64,000 bases of DNA from Karstenula rhodostoma CBS 690.94 (taxonomy: Eukaryota > Ascomycota > Dothideomycetes > Pleosporales > Didymosphaeriaceae). The notes beneath the pieces were generated by a model. It was not told where the DNA came from. It was given only the letters and a program-made list of their open reading frames with translations, and did no database searches. This document shows positions 54,501 through 64,000 of this stretch, piece after piece; the first letter of the stretch is position 1, and the number at the start of each line of letters is the position of its first letter. The stretch covers positions 376,181-440,180 of the forward strand of contig MU001497.1 in the NCBI GenBank assembly GCA_010093485.1, written 5' to 3'. The translations under genes were made by a program, and so were the position numbers.

Positions 54501-57044
54501 ACTCCTCCACTTTCATTCCCCTAAATTCAGCATCGACTTGCAAACGATGACTTCTGGTCGAGCAGAGTAAAGCGGGTAAAGCCATGGAAGCAATTCTGGA
54601 TTTAGAGCATAATATCGCTATCAAGCTTCCGTCGTTCATTTCAACTACTCGACCAGGCTGTCGTGTTTCTCCCCACCTCGCGAAACACGAAACGAAACAA
54701 CGCTGGTACTTGGCAGCACAAACCTGCGATGGTCACGTTACTTGAGACTGCCTGCTTTAGTCAAAGTACCTACGTTAAGGACTCCAAAGTCTTAATGGGT
54801 CAGACGTGTGCCGCTTTATGCGGCTCGTGACCATGGACAAGATTTCCGCCTTCACGCCATCCGTCGTCACTGTCTTCATGCATGCGATGGACGCGTTGTC
54901 ACCATGATGGTATGGAAAAGATAGCACGCTTAACACGATCGACGTACTCTGTAACTGCGTCTGCATCGTTTGCTAACGTGAACGTGCAGATCTGCGTTGT
55001 AACGCCACTCGTCCGTGCGTCTTGGAACAGTGTGCTGCAGAATGAGGTGGAACCTGCCTTGTCGTCGTCCCAACGATGTTCTCATCGTTGTTGAATGGAC
55101 GGTTGTAGTTCCGGACGCTGTGCATAGTGCGCCGCTCTAGACTTTGTCACTGTCTCCAGCGGTGCGTTCCCCCGCAGCCTGAACTAAGGCCGCAGCGGAA
55201 TCCCCAGATCCGCACGCCTTATCTCCACGCAGGTTTTCATTCGCTCCGTTCGAATCAGACGTGCGATTTTAGCCAGCCTTTTTCATACAGCAGTTGCACC
55301 AAGTTGCCATCGCTCTCCTCCGTCGAGATTTGATCGGTGAGCGGGCAGCGACCCGTACCGCATTACACAACATCAACCGTCAGCACTTTGTTATCACACC
55401 CGAGAACACTCCTTCTCCTCACCTTTCTTACTTCCTTATTACCGTACATACATCGTCGTTGCATCTCTTTTCAACCTCGCGCTGTTGATTCGTTACCGGA
55501 TTTGGACCAGGATCCCTCCCCTCAAAGGCCTTATGCGTCCGGTATAACAGATCAGCCGTGGACCCTTGGATTGGAGGCACCACCGCGCATCGATCTTTCG
55601 ATAAGCTTGTGTAGACGTCCAGCGCCGTCTCTCGACGACCCCGTTCAACCACGACCCCCAGGCCCAAGCATCCCCGATGCAAGAAGGCTGGCCTCTCTAC
55701 TCCTAACGCTGCCCCCGAGATATCCGCGTAGCTGCCACACTCCCACGGCTAAACACGGCGCGCTCTCACCGCTCCTACGCAGCAGCTCCCAAACCCGACT
55801 GCACACTGTATACCGCAACCCGGCCGCGGGAGGCGAAGGCGGAGTCTATGTCGCCATCCCGTCGCCAATCGCCCTTATGCCACGCGCCTTGAACAATTCT
55901 CCGGCGCTGCATCGTCCGCGTCGCAGACCGCATCGCGGCCTCTACTCTTTCGGCTCTTCTGCCGGCCGCACATGACCGCCTGCCATTACTACCCGTACAT
56001 GTACATTGCAGCGCAGCGCAGCGCAGTGGCTGCGACGAAACGGAGGACCCTTTCTCTCTGGCCAAGCTTGCAAATTGCTCCAGGCTGTCACTATCACTGG
56101 CGACCTAGGCTGGTTCATGGACGCCCAGCCAGACCATACCAGACTGCCGTGCGTGGTGCTATCAAAGCCATCCGCATATCTGGACATCCTAAGTCTGGCT
56201 TCTCTGCTATGCGTGCTGCAGCGAGGATTCCCCGCAAAGACGCACGATGGCGAGTGGCCGGGCGCCGCTATGGTGATCTGGATAATTCACAGCGACCACG
56301 GCTCCGGTCGGCATCGACCTTACGTTGGCTCTGTTAATTTTCCCGGCGGTGCTGTTCGCATCGGGCTGGGCGGTGCTGGGAATGCGGGGTGCGCGTGCTA
56401 TGCTAAGTATGCTATGCTATGCTGTGCTATGCTATGCTATGCTATGCTATGCCGTGCTTGTCAAGGGAAGAGGAGCGACGACACCAAACACGAGGTGGTC
56501 AACCATGGAACGGTAGATATTGTACATACGCTGGTAGGCTTATGCACCGCTTGCCTTAGTGTACCCATGTGCATCGTAGTCAACCTACCGGCGTCTCCTC
56601 GGCCGCACACCTCGTGCCCTCTTTCCGCATTCCCTACCTCAAGCTAGACTACCTACCCTTCAAATCGCACCACACACCCGCGTCCGGGGTCCCTACTCCA
56701 TCCGTCCAAGCAGCACGTCAAAGTGTGAACGGTGCAACATTTATAGGATAGTACAGTACAAGCGTATGGTACATACAGGCGTCTAGTCTAGCTCTAGCGT
56801 ACAGTTTCCAGCCCGGCTCGATCCATCCCATCCCGTCGTCGCTCGGGAATGCCTCTTACGGACCGCACACACTCCCCCCGCCAGGCCAACCAGCCGCTTC
56901 ACGCACGCGCACCGCTGCTACTGCGCGGTGTGCCTCTCCAACGCGGCGGCGTGTAGCGAGGGCGCGCGCACCAGATAGGGCAGTAGTCGGTGCGGCGGTA
57001 TCTACTAGAGGTTGGACGGAACAGGAACAGGACGCGGAAGCCGG
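51554..57044. other. 5.5-kb stretch without a supported gene
   Basis: This is the largest gene-free interval, between the 5' end of the Uds1 gene and the 3' end of mitochondrial PheRS. Open frames up to about 230 codons occur on both strands (e.g. 53409-54113 plus), but they have no motifs, lack good starts and overlap each other. An AGC run lies near 52620 and a pentanucleotide repeat at 56.4 kb. It may hold a long 5' leader, a non-coding RNA or a gene too divergent to see. Confidence 0.5.
56396..56455 (+). repeat. (GCTAT)n pentanucleotide repeat
   Basis: About ten copies of GCTAT with a few substitutions (GCTGT, GCCGT) in non-coding DNA downstream of the PheRS gene. Confidence 0.85.
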
Positions 57045-58913
57045 CTACCGCAGCTCGACGCCCAGCTTGTCGACGAGCTCGCGGCGGAAGCGCTCGTGCA
57101 GGGCGTTTGCCTCGTCGTGGGTGAGGGTGCGCTCGAGGTGGCGGTAGTTGACGCGGTAGCACAAGCTGCGGCGGCGGGATTTGGGGTGGACGAATTCGTC
57201 CGTGAGGCGGACGTCTTCGACGACGTCGCCGCAGACGTCGCGGGCGATTTCCATGACGTCGTTTTCGTGGAAGCCTGCGCCCGCAGCGCCCGCAGCGCCT
57301 GCGGTGGGAGTGGGACTCGCGCCGCCGGCCGCGCTGCTCGAGGTGCCGCGCAGCCAGAAGGACACGTCCTTGAAGCAGGCCGGGTACTTGCTGAAGGGTA
57401 CGAACCGCGTGGGGGGTGCGGCGGCGCTGAACTGCGAGAGGAAGCGGGCGTCTGAGCTCCAGAAGAGGCGGATGTCTGGGATGCCGTAGAGTAGCATGGC
57501 GATGCGGTCGAGGCCGAGGCCGAAGGCCCAGCCGACACGGTGGGGGACGGCGGCGTTGTTTAGGATGGACTGCTGGACGATGCCGCAGCCGAGGACCTCG
57601 AGCCAGTCGCCCTGCCAGAAGACCTCGAGTTCCCACGAGGGCGACGTGAAGGGGAAGTAGGCTTCGACCCAGCGGATCTTGAGGGGTTCGTCGGATGCAG
57701 CGTCGGAGGCGGACCGCGCGGCGGCGAAGATGGCGACGACGACGTCCTCGAGGGAGCGCTTGAGGTGTGCGGCGATGGCCTCGGTTTCCGCGGCTGTGTG
57801 GCCGTCCTGCAGCGGGTTGCGCTCGGCATCTATGGTTGGGTTCGGGTCAGACACTTCGACGGAGTGCTGGGGGACCTTCGCAACGTCTTCCCAGATGAGC
57901 TGCGCGAGCGTCTTGTTCTGTTTCTCGGCGAGCCGTCGGTCCCATGTCCGCGCGCCCTCCATCTGGTGGAATACGGGGTAGTGGCTTCGGTCGATGGCAT
58001 CTCTCCTGTATACGTCTGCGCTGATCAGGAACCTAAGGGAATAATTCAGTGTAGTGCTCTTGGGATAGGGACAATTAGGCATGGGTAGTCTTCGGATGGG
58101 CAGTGGATGTTTGACGATGTCAGCCTTGGGCGGAAGTCTGCAGGTCAAACAACAGCAACAAGAAGACACCCATTGCGCACCATGCCATTACTCACCCGTC
58201 TGCTTCGTCTTTCCTGAAAGTGTCCGCCTGGTGCGCGGACGTGTGCGTGCGGAGCACGGTGCTGGCGTTGAGGTAGTACGTGTCGGTCCTGGAGCGGCCT
58301 ACGTGGTCCGGGGGAAAGCCCAAGGAGTCGAAGTTCTGCTGCGTGGTGACGATGGGGAACAGGTTGTTGTGGGTTTGGTAGCCTGGGAAGCGGGATTCGA
58401 TGAGTTGGCGAGTGATGGTGAGGGGATGGTCGGGTTGGGTGTGTAGGCGGCGGGGGATGGCGGAGAGGATGGTGGAGGGGGTGTTCATCCATGAGTCGGT
58501 TGGGTACTTTTTGCCTTCGACGGTGACTTCCTTTTGGGCGGTGCCTGAACAATCTTAGGGACCTGCAACGAGATGGTTGTGAAGACGGGGGTGGGGATAG
58601 AGAGACGAGGACGCTGAAGATTTGAGTCGGGGATTGGCGTTGACGAAGTGTAGAAATCTTCTCGGGTACAGGTCGACTCAGTAGCGGAGATGGATCTGCG
58701 AGAGAACGCAAGTAGACGACATATCCATAGGATATCACTGTTGTAGATATCGCAGGGAAGGAAGACGTAGTCACATGACACGAACTCACCTGAAGAGTTA
58801 TATCGCACTTGACACGACCGCAACGACGGCGACCATTGCGATCTACGGGCCCCTATGCTAGCTCTTGCTCCCAATTGACGGCACAAGGCCGCCGATAACG
58901 GTAGTATCCGCAT
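57045..58913 (-). CDS. MSF1: Mitochondrial phenylalanyl-tRNA synthetase
   Basis: Three exons: 58790-58913, 58196-58544, 57045-58032, giving 486 aa, typical of the single-chain organellar enzyme. The N-terminus MRILPLSAALCRQLGARA is an Arg-rich mitochondrial presequence. Motifs are the segment LTITRQLIESRFPGYQTHNN, TDTYYLNASTVLRTHTSAHQ, ISADVYRRDAIDRSHYPVFH (motif 2 region), WVEAYFPFTSPSWELEVFW and GWAFGLGLDRIAMLLYGIPD (motif 3). The C-terminal anticodon-binding fold has FSKYPACFKDVSFWL and RVNYRHLERTLTHDEAN. A Ala/Gly/Thr-rich insertion (SSSAAGGASPTPTAGAAGAA) interrupts the C-terminal domain. Introns are long here (245 and 163 nt). It charges mitochondrial tRNA-Phe in the matrix. Confidence 0.94.
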
Positions 58914-59183
58914 GCTGGATGGAATTCCAGCTCTCGTGCAATGGCGTCTCCTGCGCCGACGCGTCCCCAGAAAAACACGCGACGCCAAGCCTTTCCGGAG
59001 CCAGGATTAACACCGAATACAAGCTCTAATTTTCCAATGACGTTCCTCCGTCCGTAAGCTACCATCCAAAGTTCCCTTTCTTAATTGCCTTCCCCACGCC
59101 TGATCCGAACCCTTTTGGCAGTGCGCAGAGCAACTTGCAGGTCACATGCGGCTTCTGTGCAGAGTGAAAAGGGCAAGGGAATC
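58914..59183. promoter_or_regulatory. Bidirectional promoter, PheRS/dicarboxylate carrier
   Basis: Only 270 bp separate the divergent ATGs of two genes whose products both go to mitochondria, so their promoters must overlap or abut. The interval shows no coding signal and no TATA box that I would trust. Confidence 0.55.
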
Positions 59184-60253
59184 ATGCCGGCTCTCGAGAA
59201 GCAGGTGAGCGCGGTGGAATTGCGCAAGAGTCAGGATGTGAAGAAGAGGCCGATTCACTATCCGTTCTGGTTTGGTGGCAGCGCGAGTTGCTTTGCGGCA
59301 TGTTTTACGCATCCGCTGGATCTGGGTGAGCATTGAAATTCGATTCGAGTGGTTCAAGTCTGACACATTGGCAGTGAAGGTACATCTGCTCGCATAGCGG
59401 TACAACGACATGCGCTCACGCTCGTCCAGGTCAGATTACAGATGCAGAGCGCCCAGGGTCCGCGCCTGAACATGGTGCAAATGTTCGGCCATGTCGCAAA
59501 GACAGACGGTATCATGGGCCTGTATCGAGGAGTATGCGCGCAGCTCCGTGCCCCCTTCCTCTGCTAACAGTTGCACAGCTATCGGCCGCGCAGCTCCGCC
59601 AGCTGACCTACAGCATGACGCGCTTCGGCGTCTACGAAGCCCTCAAAGACCGCTTCACGACCGCCGAGAGCAAGCCCTCCTTCCTCACCCTCGTCGGCAT
59701 GGCCTCCGTCTCCGGCTTCCTCGGCGGCTTCGCCGGCAACCCAGGCGACATTCTCAACGTGCGCATGCAGCACGACGCGGCGCTGCCCCCGGAGCAGCGC
59801 CGCAAATACAAGCACGTCGTCGACGGGCTGATCCGCACCACGCGGGAGGAAGGCGTCGGCAGGCTGTGGCGCGGCGTGTGGCCCAACTCGTCGCGCGCGG
59901 TGCTGATGACGGTCGGGCAGCTGGCGTCGTACGATGGGTTCAAGCGCGTGCTGCTCGAGAAGACGCCGCTGCAGGACAACCTCACGACGCACTTCACCGC
60001 GAGCTTCCTCGCAGGCTTCGTCGCGACGACCATCTGCTCGCCCGTCGACGTGATCAAGACCAAGGTCATGGGGTCGACCGAGCACAAGAGCATGATGAAG
60101 ATCATCACCGACACCACGCGGGCCGAGGGCCTGCGCTGGATGTTCAAGGGCTGGGTGCCGAGTTTCATCCGCATGGGCCCGCACACCATCCTCACATTTG
60201 TGTTTTTGGAGCAGCACAAGACGATGTATCGCAAGCTGAAGGGGTTGGAATAA
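59184..60253 (+). CDS. DIC1: Mitochondrial dicarboxylate carrier with 5-nt micro-exon
   Basis: Five exons: 59184-59325, 59375-59379, 59430-59531, 59579-60253, read as four joins plus the tiny second exon TGAAG, giving 307 aa. Without the micro-exon no in-frame splice links exon 1 to the rest. With it, the junction reads HPLDLVKVRLQMQ, the first carrier signature. Both flanking introns are normal (49 nt GTGAGC...GGCAG with CTGAC; 50 nt GTACAT...TCCAG). The second and third signatures are NPGDILNVRMQ and CSPVDVIKTKVM. Six helices and FWFGGSASCFAACF, WRGVWPNSSRAVLMT and QLASYDGFKR fit the dicarboxylate (malate/succinate-phosphate) subgroup of the inner-membrane carrier family. The start is ATG 59184. 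It is divergent with mitochondrial PheRS. Confidence 0.92.
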
Positions 60254-60430
60254 GGCAATGGAGCGCAAGGGGAGAAAACGTATATATCAGAGCGTGTACA
60301 GACGCTGTTTGCGGAGGTGACTGGTTTTATTGCTCTTGTGATACCTGCAACATCTCATGTTGTTTTGTACATTGATTGTTGTATAGACGAGGACTAGATA
60401 CATCAGCAGGCCCGGCAGCTCGCATGTAGA

Positions 60431-60922
60431 TTACTTGATAACATAATTCTGCGTATTAAAGATTTGGTACGGCAGGTCCAAACCCGTCTCGCTCTGAATG
60501 ATAAATCCTTCTGCCATGCGATCGCGTAGAGCCTTGTCTTCCTAGCTCAAAGCAATACGCGCGTTCCTTTGGCGCCTCCTACGTAACTGACATACGCGAT
60601 CACTCTCTCCATCAAGCTTTCCCTAAGCATCAGTCAGCGGTAACAAGACACATCCACGCCATCACCACTCGCACACCAGACTACATCCCCAACGCTCTCA
60701 CCAACTCTCGCTAGACCCTTCGTCCCACCAGTCTAAAAAAGCACACCCTCCCCACAGCAAAGCAAGAGTGTAGGTAATATTTTGACTCTTATAGAATGCA
60801 GTGGTAGGGTAAGCACAAAAGGAGAGCAAAAGCGCCATGAACGTATGCAAACACCTAGGATATGCCGGGGAGAAAAGATGCGGTGTAAAGGTCTTCCAGG
60901 CATGCATTTTCGCTCTCGACAT
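60431..60922 (-). CDS. Small three-exon membrane protein, 120 aa
   Basis: Exons 60702-60922, 60592-60622 and 60431-60541, introns 79 and 50 nt with GTGAGA/GTCAGT donors, TAG acceptors and a CTGACT branch site. The frame is kept across all joins and each intron would introduce a stop if retained. The N-terminus is basic (MSRAKMHAWKTFTPH). Two hydrophobic segments follow (TFMALLLSFCAYPTTAFY; NITYTLALLWGGCAFLDWW), separated by YKSQ. The hydrophilic C-terminus has ESLMERVIAYEDKALRDRMA and ends YQIFNTQNYVIK. The helix-turn character and residue bias look like a genuine small organellar or ER membrane subunit. I do not recognise the family. It is convergent with the dicarboxylate carrier, 177 bp apart. 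Confidence 0.68.
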
Positions 60923-61632
60923 TCATCTCAAGCGCTGTGGTGGCTAGACAACTACACGTGATGAAGTGCTAGAAGCTGGAGAAGTTCGTAGTAGCAAGGT
61001 GGACTGTGGTGCAAGGTGGGGGTTGTTGGGGTATTTTCACAGCACGATTGACTTGGACAGGGAGGTGTGCTGAGGGGTGATTGGGTTGACCTGGGCTGGG
61101 CTGGGCTGGGTTGGGCTGGGTTGGGCTGGTGGATGTGCAGATGGCATTACGGCAGCGTATGACTTTACAAGTACCAGGCTTCTTCCGATACAACCAGCAA
61201 AGATCATTGGGTCAGATACAGGATGTTCTGCCTTCGTTTCGCGAACGTTCGGAGACGATGTTTTCAAAACCGCAGGGTCGGGGTGCGAACGAGTACAGCT
61301 TCGAAGCGGGCTGAGTTATAGAGACGATACAACTAGGCTTCACTCGGGCACGCCACAAATCGTGTACTCTATGCGCCCGAAGACGAGGCAGCATCACCAC
61401 AGGAGATATGTAGGGGTTATTTTGCCTTCTGCGGACTTTATCCTCGGAGGTTTATCAAATGTGATGTAGCCCTATTCGGTGTCTATAGTTGCATATATAC
61501 GCGGGGTGTCTGCGTATACTGCATGGTAAAACATAATGTACATACATTTCGCTTCGCGCGTTTTCATATCATACAACAATCTACAGTACATCGCTGGTCT
61601 GGTCTTTTGGAACCAGCTTACCACAAACGCTG
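60923..61632. other. Intergenic, 0.7 kb with GGGCT repeat
   Basis: No gene is supported. A GGGCT/GGGTT tract (about eight units) lies at 61090-61130, just upstream of the small membrane protein's start. Confidence 0.5.
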
Positions 61633-63906
61633 CTATTCATTCCCATCATCTTTCTTCTGTGCGAGGCGGTCTCTGAAGGACGGCCACTTGAACGTGGGTG
61701 CGGCTTGTGCAGGTTCCGATTGGGTAGCGGGCGCGTCTTGGTTTGAAGGCTTCGCGGTGGAGGAAGGAGGTTGCTGAGAGCTGGCGGGCGCGTCCTGTGT
61801 GGGCTTGCGCGTGGCAAGGTCAACGTTGATTTTCCGTATCACACCGGCGCCTATCCCATCCTTGCGAGCTTTGCCATCCGGTGTTTTCGATGCTTCTTTA
61901 GGCGCGATCTTCCCCCCCTCCCCTCGCCCTTTATGCGCCTTCTCCCACACCTTGCTCTCCTCAACCCTTGATTCCTCCCCTCCCCTCCCCCGTAGCAACT
62001 TCTGCCTCCACTCCCCCATAACCACCGGCCTCCCCCTCTTATTCAACGCATTCAACTCGCTATCCTTCCACCGCTCCCATCCGCCCTTCTTCAGCTCTCT
62101 CTTCACCCGCTTCGCCTCCGCCTCGCGCGGCCCCCGCTGCCGTCCCCACTGCCGAAACGCCGCCGCCCAGCGGTACCACTGCTCGCCTTGTCTGCGGTCG
62201 GGGACCACGGTGCGAGGGGGGCGGGGCATGTGCTTCAGGGACGTGGTAAGCGTGCTTATGTGCGAGGCGATGGCGGAGAGGTGGGTGGTGACGGGTTCGG
62301 GGAGGGTCTTCGAGGCCTTGGGAGGGTACTGGGTGGTGAAGTGGGTGAGGGAGGTGCGGAGCTGCCAGAGCTCGCGGAGGAGGTGGGCTGTGTCGCGGTT
62401 TCGGAGGGGGGTGGGAAGGGTGAGGTCTGGTTTTGGGTTTGGGGGAGCTTGGATGGGCGGTGGTTGCGGGCGGTCGGCTGGTTCCTTTGAGAGCGACCGT
62501 GCGAAGTCGGGGTTGGTGTTGTGACCCTCCTGGTAGAAGCGCTCGATCAGATCTGGTGATGAATTATGCACGCGGAATTCGTTGACGAATCCCAGGCCGC
62601 GAGCATGGTGTGCGGTGTTTGTCTGTGAAGCTGGGTCTCCCTTTGCGTCTGTGGATGGTTCGGTCCAAAAAGCCTTGCCCTCAAAAAGCCGTTGCGCGGT
62701 CGAGGAAACACTTCCCACCCACACCGGCGGCTTCTTTTCTGTGTCGTAGTCCAGTTTGACCTGGATTCTTCCGCTTGGATGAGCAATGGTGACGGTGCCA
62801 GGCATGACTTCTTCTGGCGAAAGCAGTTGTTCCACAACAGTGAGTGGCATTCGTGCCGCTACCGCTGTCGTGAGAGCTCCTGTTAGCGGTATGGCCGGAT
62901 GGGGTTCGGTGTCAGAGAGAAAGCGAACTACGATGTCCATTTGTGAGGATTTCAATTCTGGACCCGACACGATGCTATGATTGGAGCTCTGCGATATGAT
63001 GGCAATCTTGGGGATGGTGCGCGGAGCCGTCTTCTTTGTGTCTGCAATGCCCATTTCTACCGCAGCAGCCCTACGGATGCTCTCCAGCAGATCAAGTGCG
63101 TCTTTGTGCTTCTTGAGCTCGTGCGGCAAGATGGTGCCCGGAACTCCAACGGCGTCTGCGCGGATGAAAACGACTGGTACGGCGCCGTCAACGCAGGTGA
63201 CCTTGTATCCTTCAACTAAATCGACGGCGTTTCCAGTAGGAAACCTCTTGCCGGTGGCACTGCAGGTTGGGTCTCGAAAAGACAGGCTAATCCTCGATCC
63301 TTTCCTATTCACGCCCTCGACCATGTGGCTGCCCGTCACCGCAGCCTGGCCTCCAACAACGGAGAAAGTGGATTCAACCAGCTTCATTGTATTGGTGTTT
63401 CGTATGGTAATGGTGATTTCCCCATCTTTGATCGCGTACAAGTCGGGCGGGAGCAGGCGTGCATTGTATGCATACGGACCCACGGCGCTGAGCAGGTTCC
63501 CGGAGTTTGCTTCTACATCTAGATAGCCGTACTTTGTGTCGACGGCCACATTGGTATAGTCTATATGTGGGCTCGTCGCGTCGTCTTCCTTGGTGTTGTG
63601 GTACGGCTCAACCAGACAGATGTTGCCCATGCTCGCCGTCACTGGGACAACGCGGCCGAATGACCTCCCGTACGCTTCTCCTGATCCCATGCTCCCCAGC
63701 ACCTGGCGAAACAAGGGCTTCCATCTCGCGTAGCTCGCAGGCAGGTCCTGCGGTTGTAGGATAACGGCGCGCGAAGTGCCGCCGCGATAGTAGGCGGCGC
63801 GGAGGGCTGTCTGTTCGGGCGCTGCTGTCACCCTCGGCGAAGGCTCGTGGTTGGCGATGCGCCAGGTCTTTCTGAGGCGCAATTGGCGCGGGAGCGTCGG
63901 TCTCAT
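61633..63906 (-). CDS. PrpF-family isomerase with long C-terminal extension
   Basis: An unspliced frame of 757 aa from ATG 63906 (MRPTLPRQLRLRKTWRIANH). The start is Arg-rich like a mitochondrial presequence. The frame is open to 63951, so an upstream exon beyond the window cannot be excluded. Residues about 35-412 are PrpF (2-methylaconitate cis-trans isomerase, formerly DUF453): RAAYYRGGTSRAVILQPQDL, ANSGNLLSAVGPYAYNARLL, GKRFPTGNAVDLVEG, PKIAIISQ and the end HPSGRIQVKLDYD. The enzyme serves the methylcitrate cycle for propionate in bacteria. The last 330 residues are unrelated: Pro-rich linker, helical ELWQLRTSLTHFTTQYPPKA, very basic FRQWGRQRGPREAEAKRVKR, then disordered Gln/Pro/Ala. That part is not recognised and has no early in-frame Met of its own. 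Confidence 0.82.
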   Translation of the reverse strand: MRPTLPRQLRLRKTWRIANHEPSPRVTAAPEQTALRAAYYRGGTSRAVILQPQDLPASYARWKPLFRQVLGSMGSGEAYGRSFGRVVPVTASMGNICLVEPYHNTKEDDATSPHIDYTNVAVDTKYGYLDVEANSGNLLSAVGPYAYNARLLPPDLYAIKDGEITITIRNTNTMKLVESTFSVVGGQAAVTGSHMVEGVNRKGSRISLSFRDPTCSATGKRFPTGNAVDLVEGYKVTCVDGAVPVVFIRADAVGVPGTILPHELKKHKDALDLLESIRRAAAVEMGIADTKKTAPRTIPKIAIISQSSNHSIVSGPELKSSQMDIVVRFLSDTEPHPAIPLTGALTTAVAARMPLTVVEQLLSPEEVMPGTVTIAHPSGRIQVKLDYDTEKKPPVWVGSVSSTAQRLFEGKAFWTEPSTDAKGDPASQTNTAHHARGLGFVNEFRVHNSSPDLIERFYQEGHNTNPDFARSLSKEPADRPQPPPIQAPPNPKPDLTLPTPLRNRDTAHLLRELWQLRTSLTHFTTQYPPKASKTLPEPVTTHLSAIASHISTLTTSLKHMPRPPRTVVPDRRQGEQWYRWAAAFRQWGRQRGPREAEAKRVKRELKKGGWERWKDSELNALNKRGRPVVMGEWRQKLLRGRGGEESRVEESKVWEKAHKGRGEGGKIAPKEASKTPDGKARKDGIGAGVIRKINVDLATRKPTQDAPASSQQPPSSTAKPSNQDAPATQSEPAQAAPTFKWPSFRDRLAQKKDDGNE

Positions 63907-64000
63907 AACGCGACAGCCATGAACCAGTCTGATGTTCTCCAGCAAACTCAATGGCGGACCGCAAGCCGAGGAACCGGCTTGGTGGACCCTGTCGTCGGCC

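Noticed and set aside
55337..55975. 212-codon plus-strand open frame
   Set aside because: The initiating codon is not ATG and the translation is low-complexity Pro/Arg/Ser/Leu without structure.
59491..60375. 294-codon open frame overlapping the carrier gene
   Set aside because: Arg/Ala/His-rich alternate frame. It is the frame that micro-exon skipping would enter, but nothing suggests that it encodes a functional protein.
61633..62550. PrpF extension as an independent gene
   Set aside because: No in-frame ATG precedes its conserved-looking helical part and no promoter or stop separates it from PrpF; treated as a fusion until transcripts say otherwise.

Overview
The window is nuclear DNA from a filamentous ascomycete (Pezizomycotina; a Dothideomycetes-like fungus is my best guess from protein style, not a demonstrated assignment). 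The evidence is short GT-AG introns (mostly 45-60 nt, with CTAAC/CTGAC-type branch sites), fungus-specific families (HET, fungal rhodopsin-like, DUF6536, Uds1, FAS1, a Zn(II)2Cys6-like cluster) and intron-containing nuclear tRNA genes. Base composition is balanced to moderately GC-rich, with one small AT-rich patch near 38.3 kb.

Layout. 0-8 kb: an acidic repeat protein with a Cys cluster running off the left edge, a weak ORF, a histidine phosphatase with a PCNA-binding-type tail, an acidic Cys-containing protein, and an Sgf11-like SAGA subunit. 8.6-19 kb: tRNA-Val, a cytochrome P450, a 1003-residue GH63 glucosidase, a Gag1-like protein with an adjacent ORF, and maleylacetoacetate isomerase. 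19-33 kb: a HET protein, a rhodopsin-like membrane protein, a secreted FAS1 protein, glutamate decarboxylase and cryptochrome-DASH. 33-42 kb: an HPD-less J-like protein, a DUF6536 membrane protein, two tRNA-Val and one tRNA-Thr, Mob1 and an MFS transporter. 42-52 kb: Pop1, PRPP synthetase and a Uds1 protein. 51.6-57 kb: a 5.5-kb stretch with no gene I can support. 57-64 kb: mitochondrial PheRS, a dicarboxylate carrier, a small three-exon membrane protein and a PrpF-like protein with a long C-terminal extension.

The window is a mosaic of housekeeping and accessory genes, not a biosynthetic or defence cluster. Two neighbours may share a promoter: mitochondrial PheRS and the mitochondrial carrier are divergent, 270 bp apart. 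Several genes touch primary metabolism (tyrosine catabolism, GABA shunt, PRPP, methylcitrate/propionate).

The most striking observation is a 5-nt micro-exon in the carrier gene. It supplies the conserved Lys of the first carrier signature. Exon structures were worked out by hand from reading frame, splice signals and family conservation; none was tested against transcripts.
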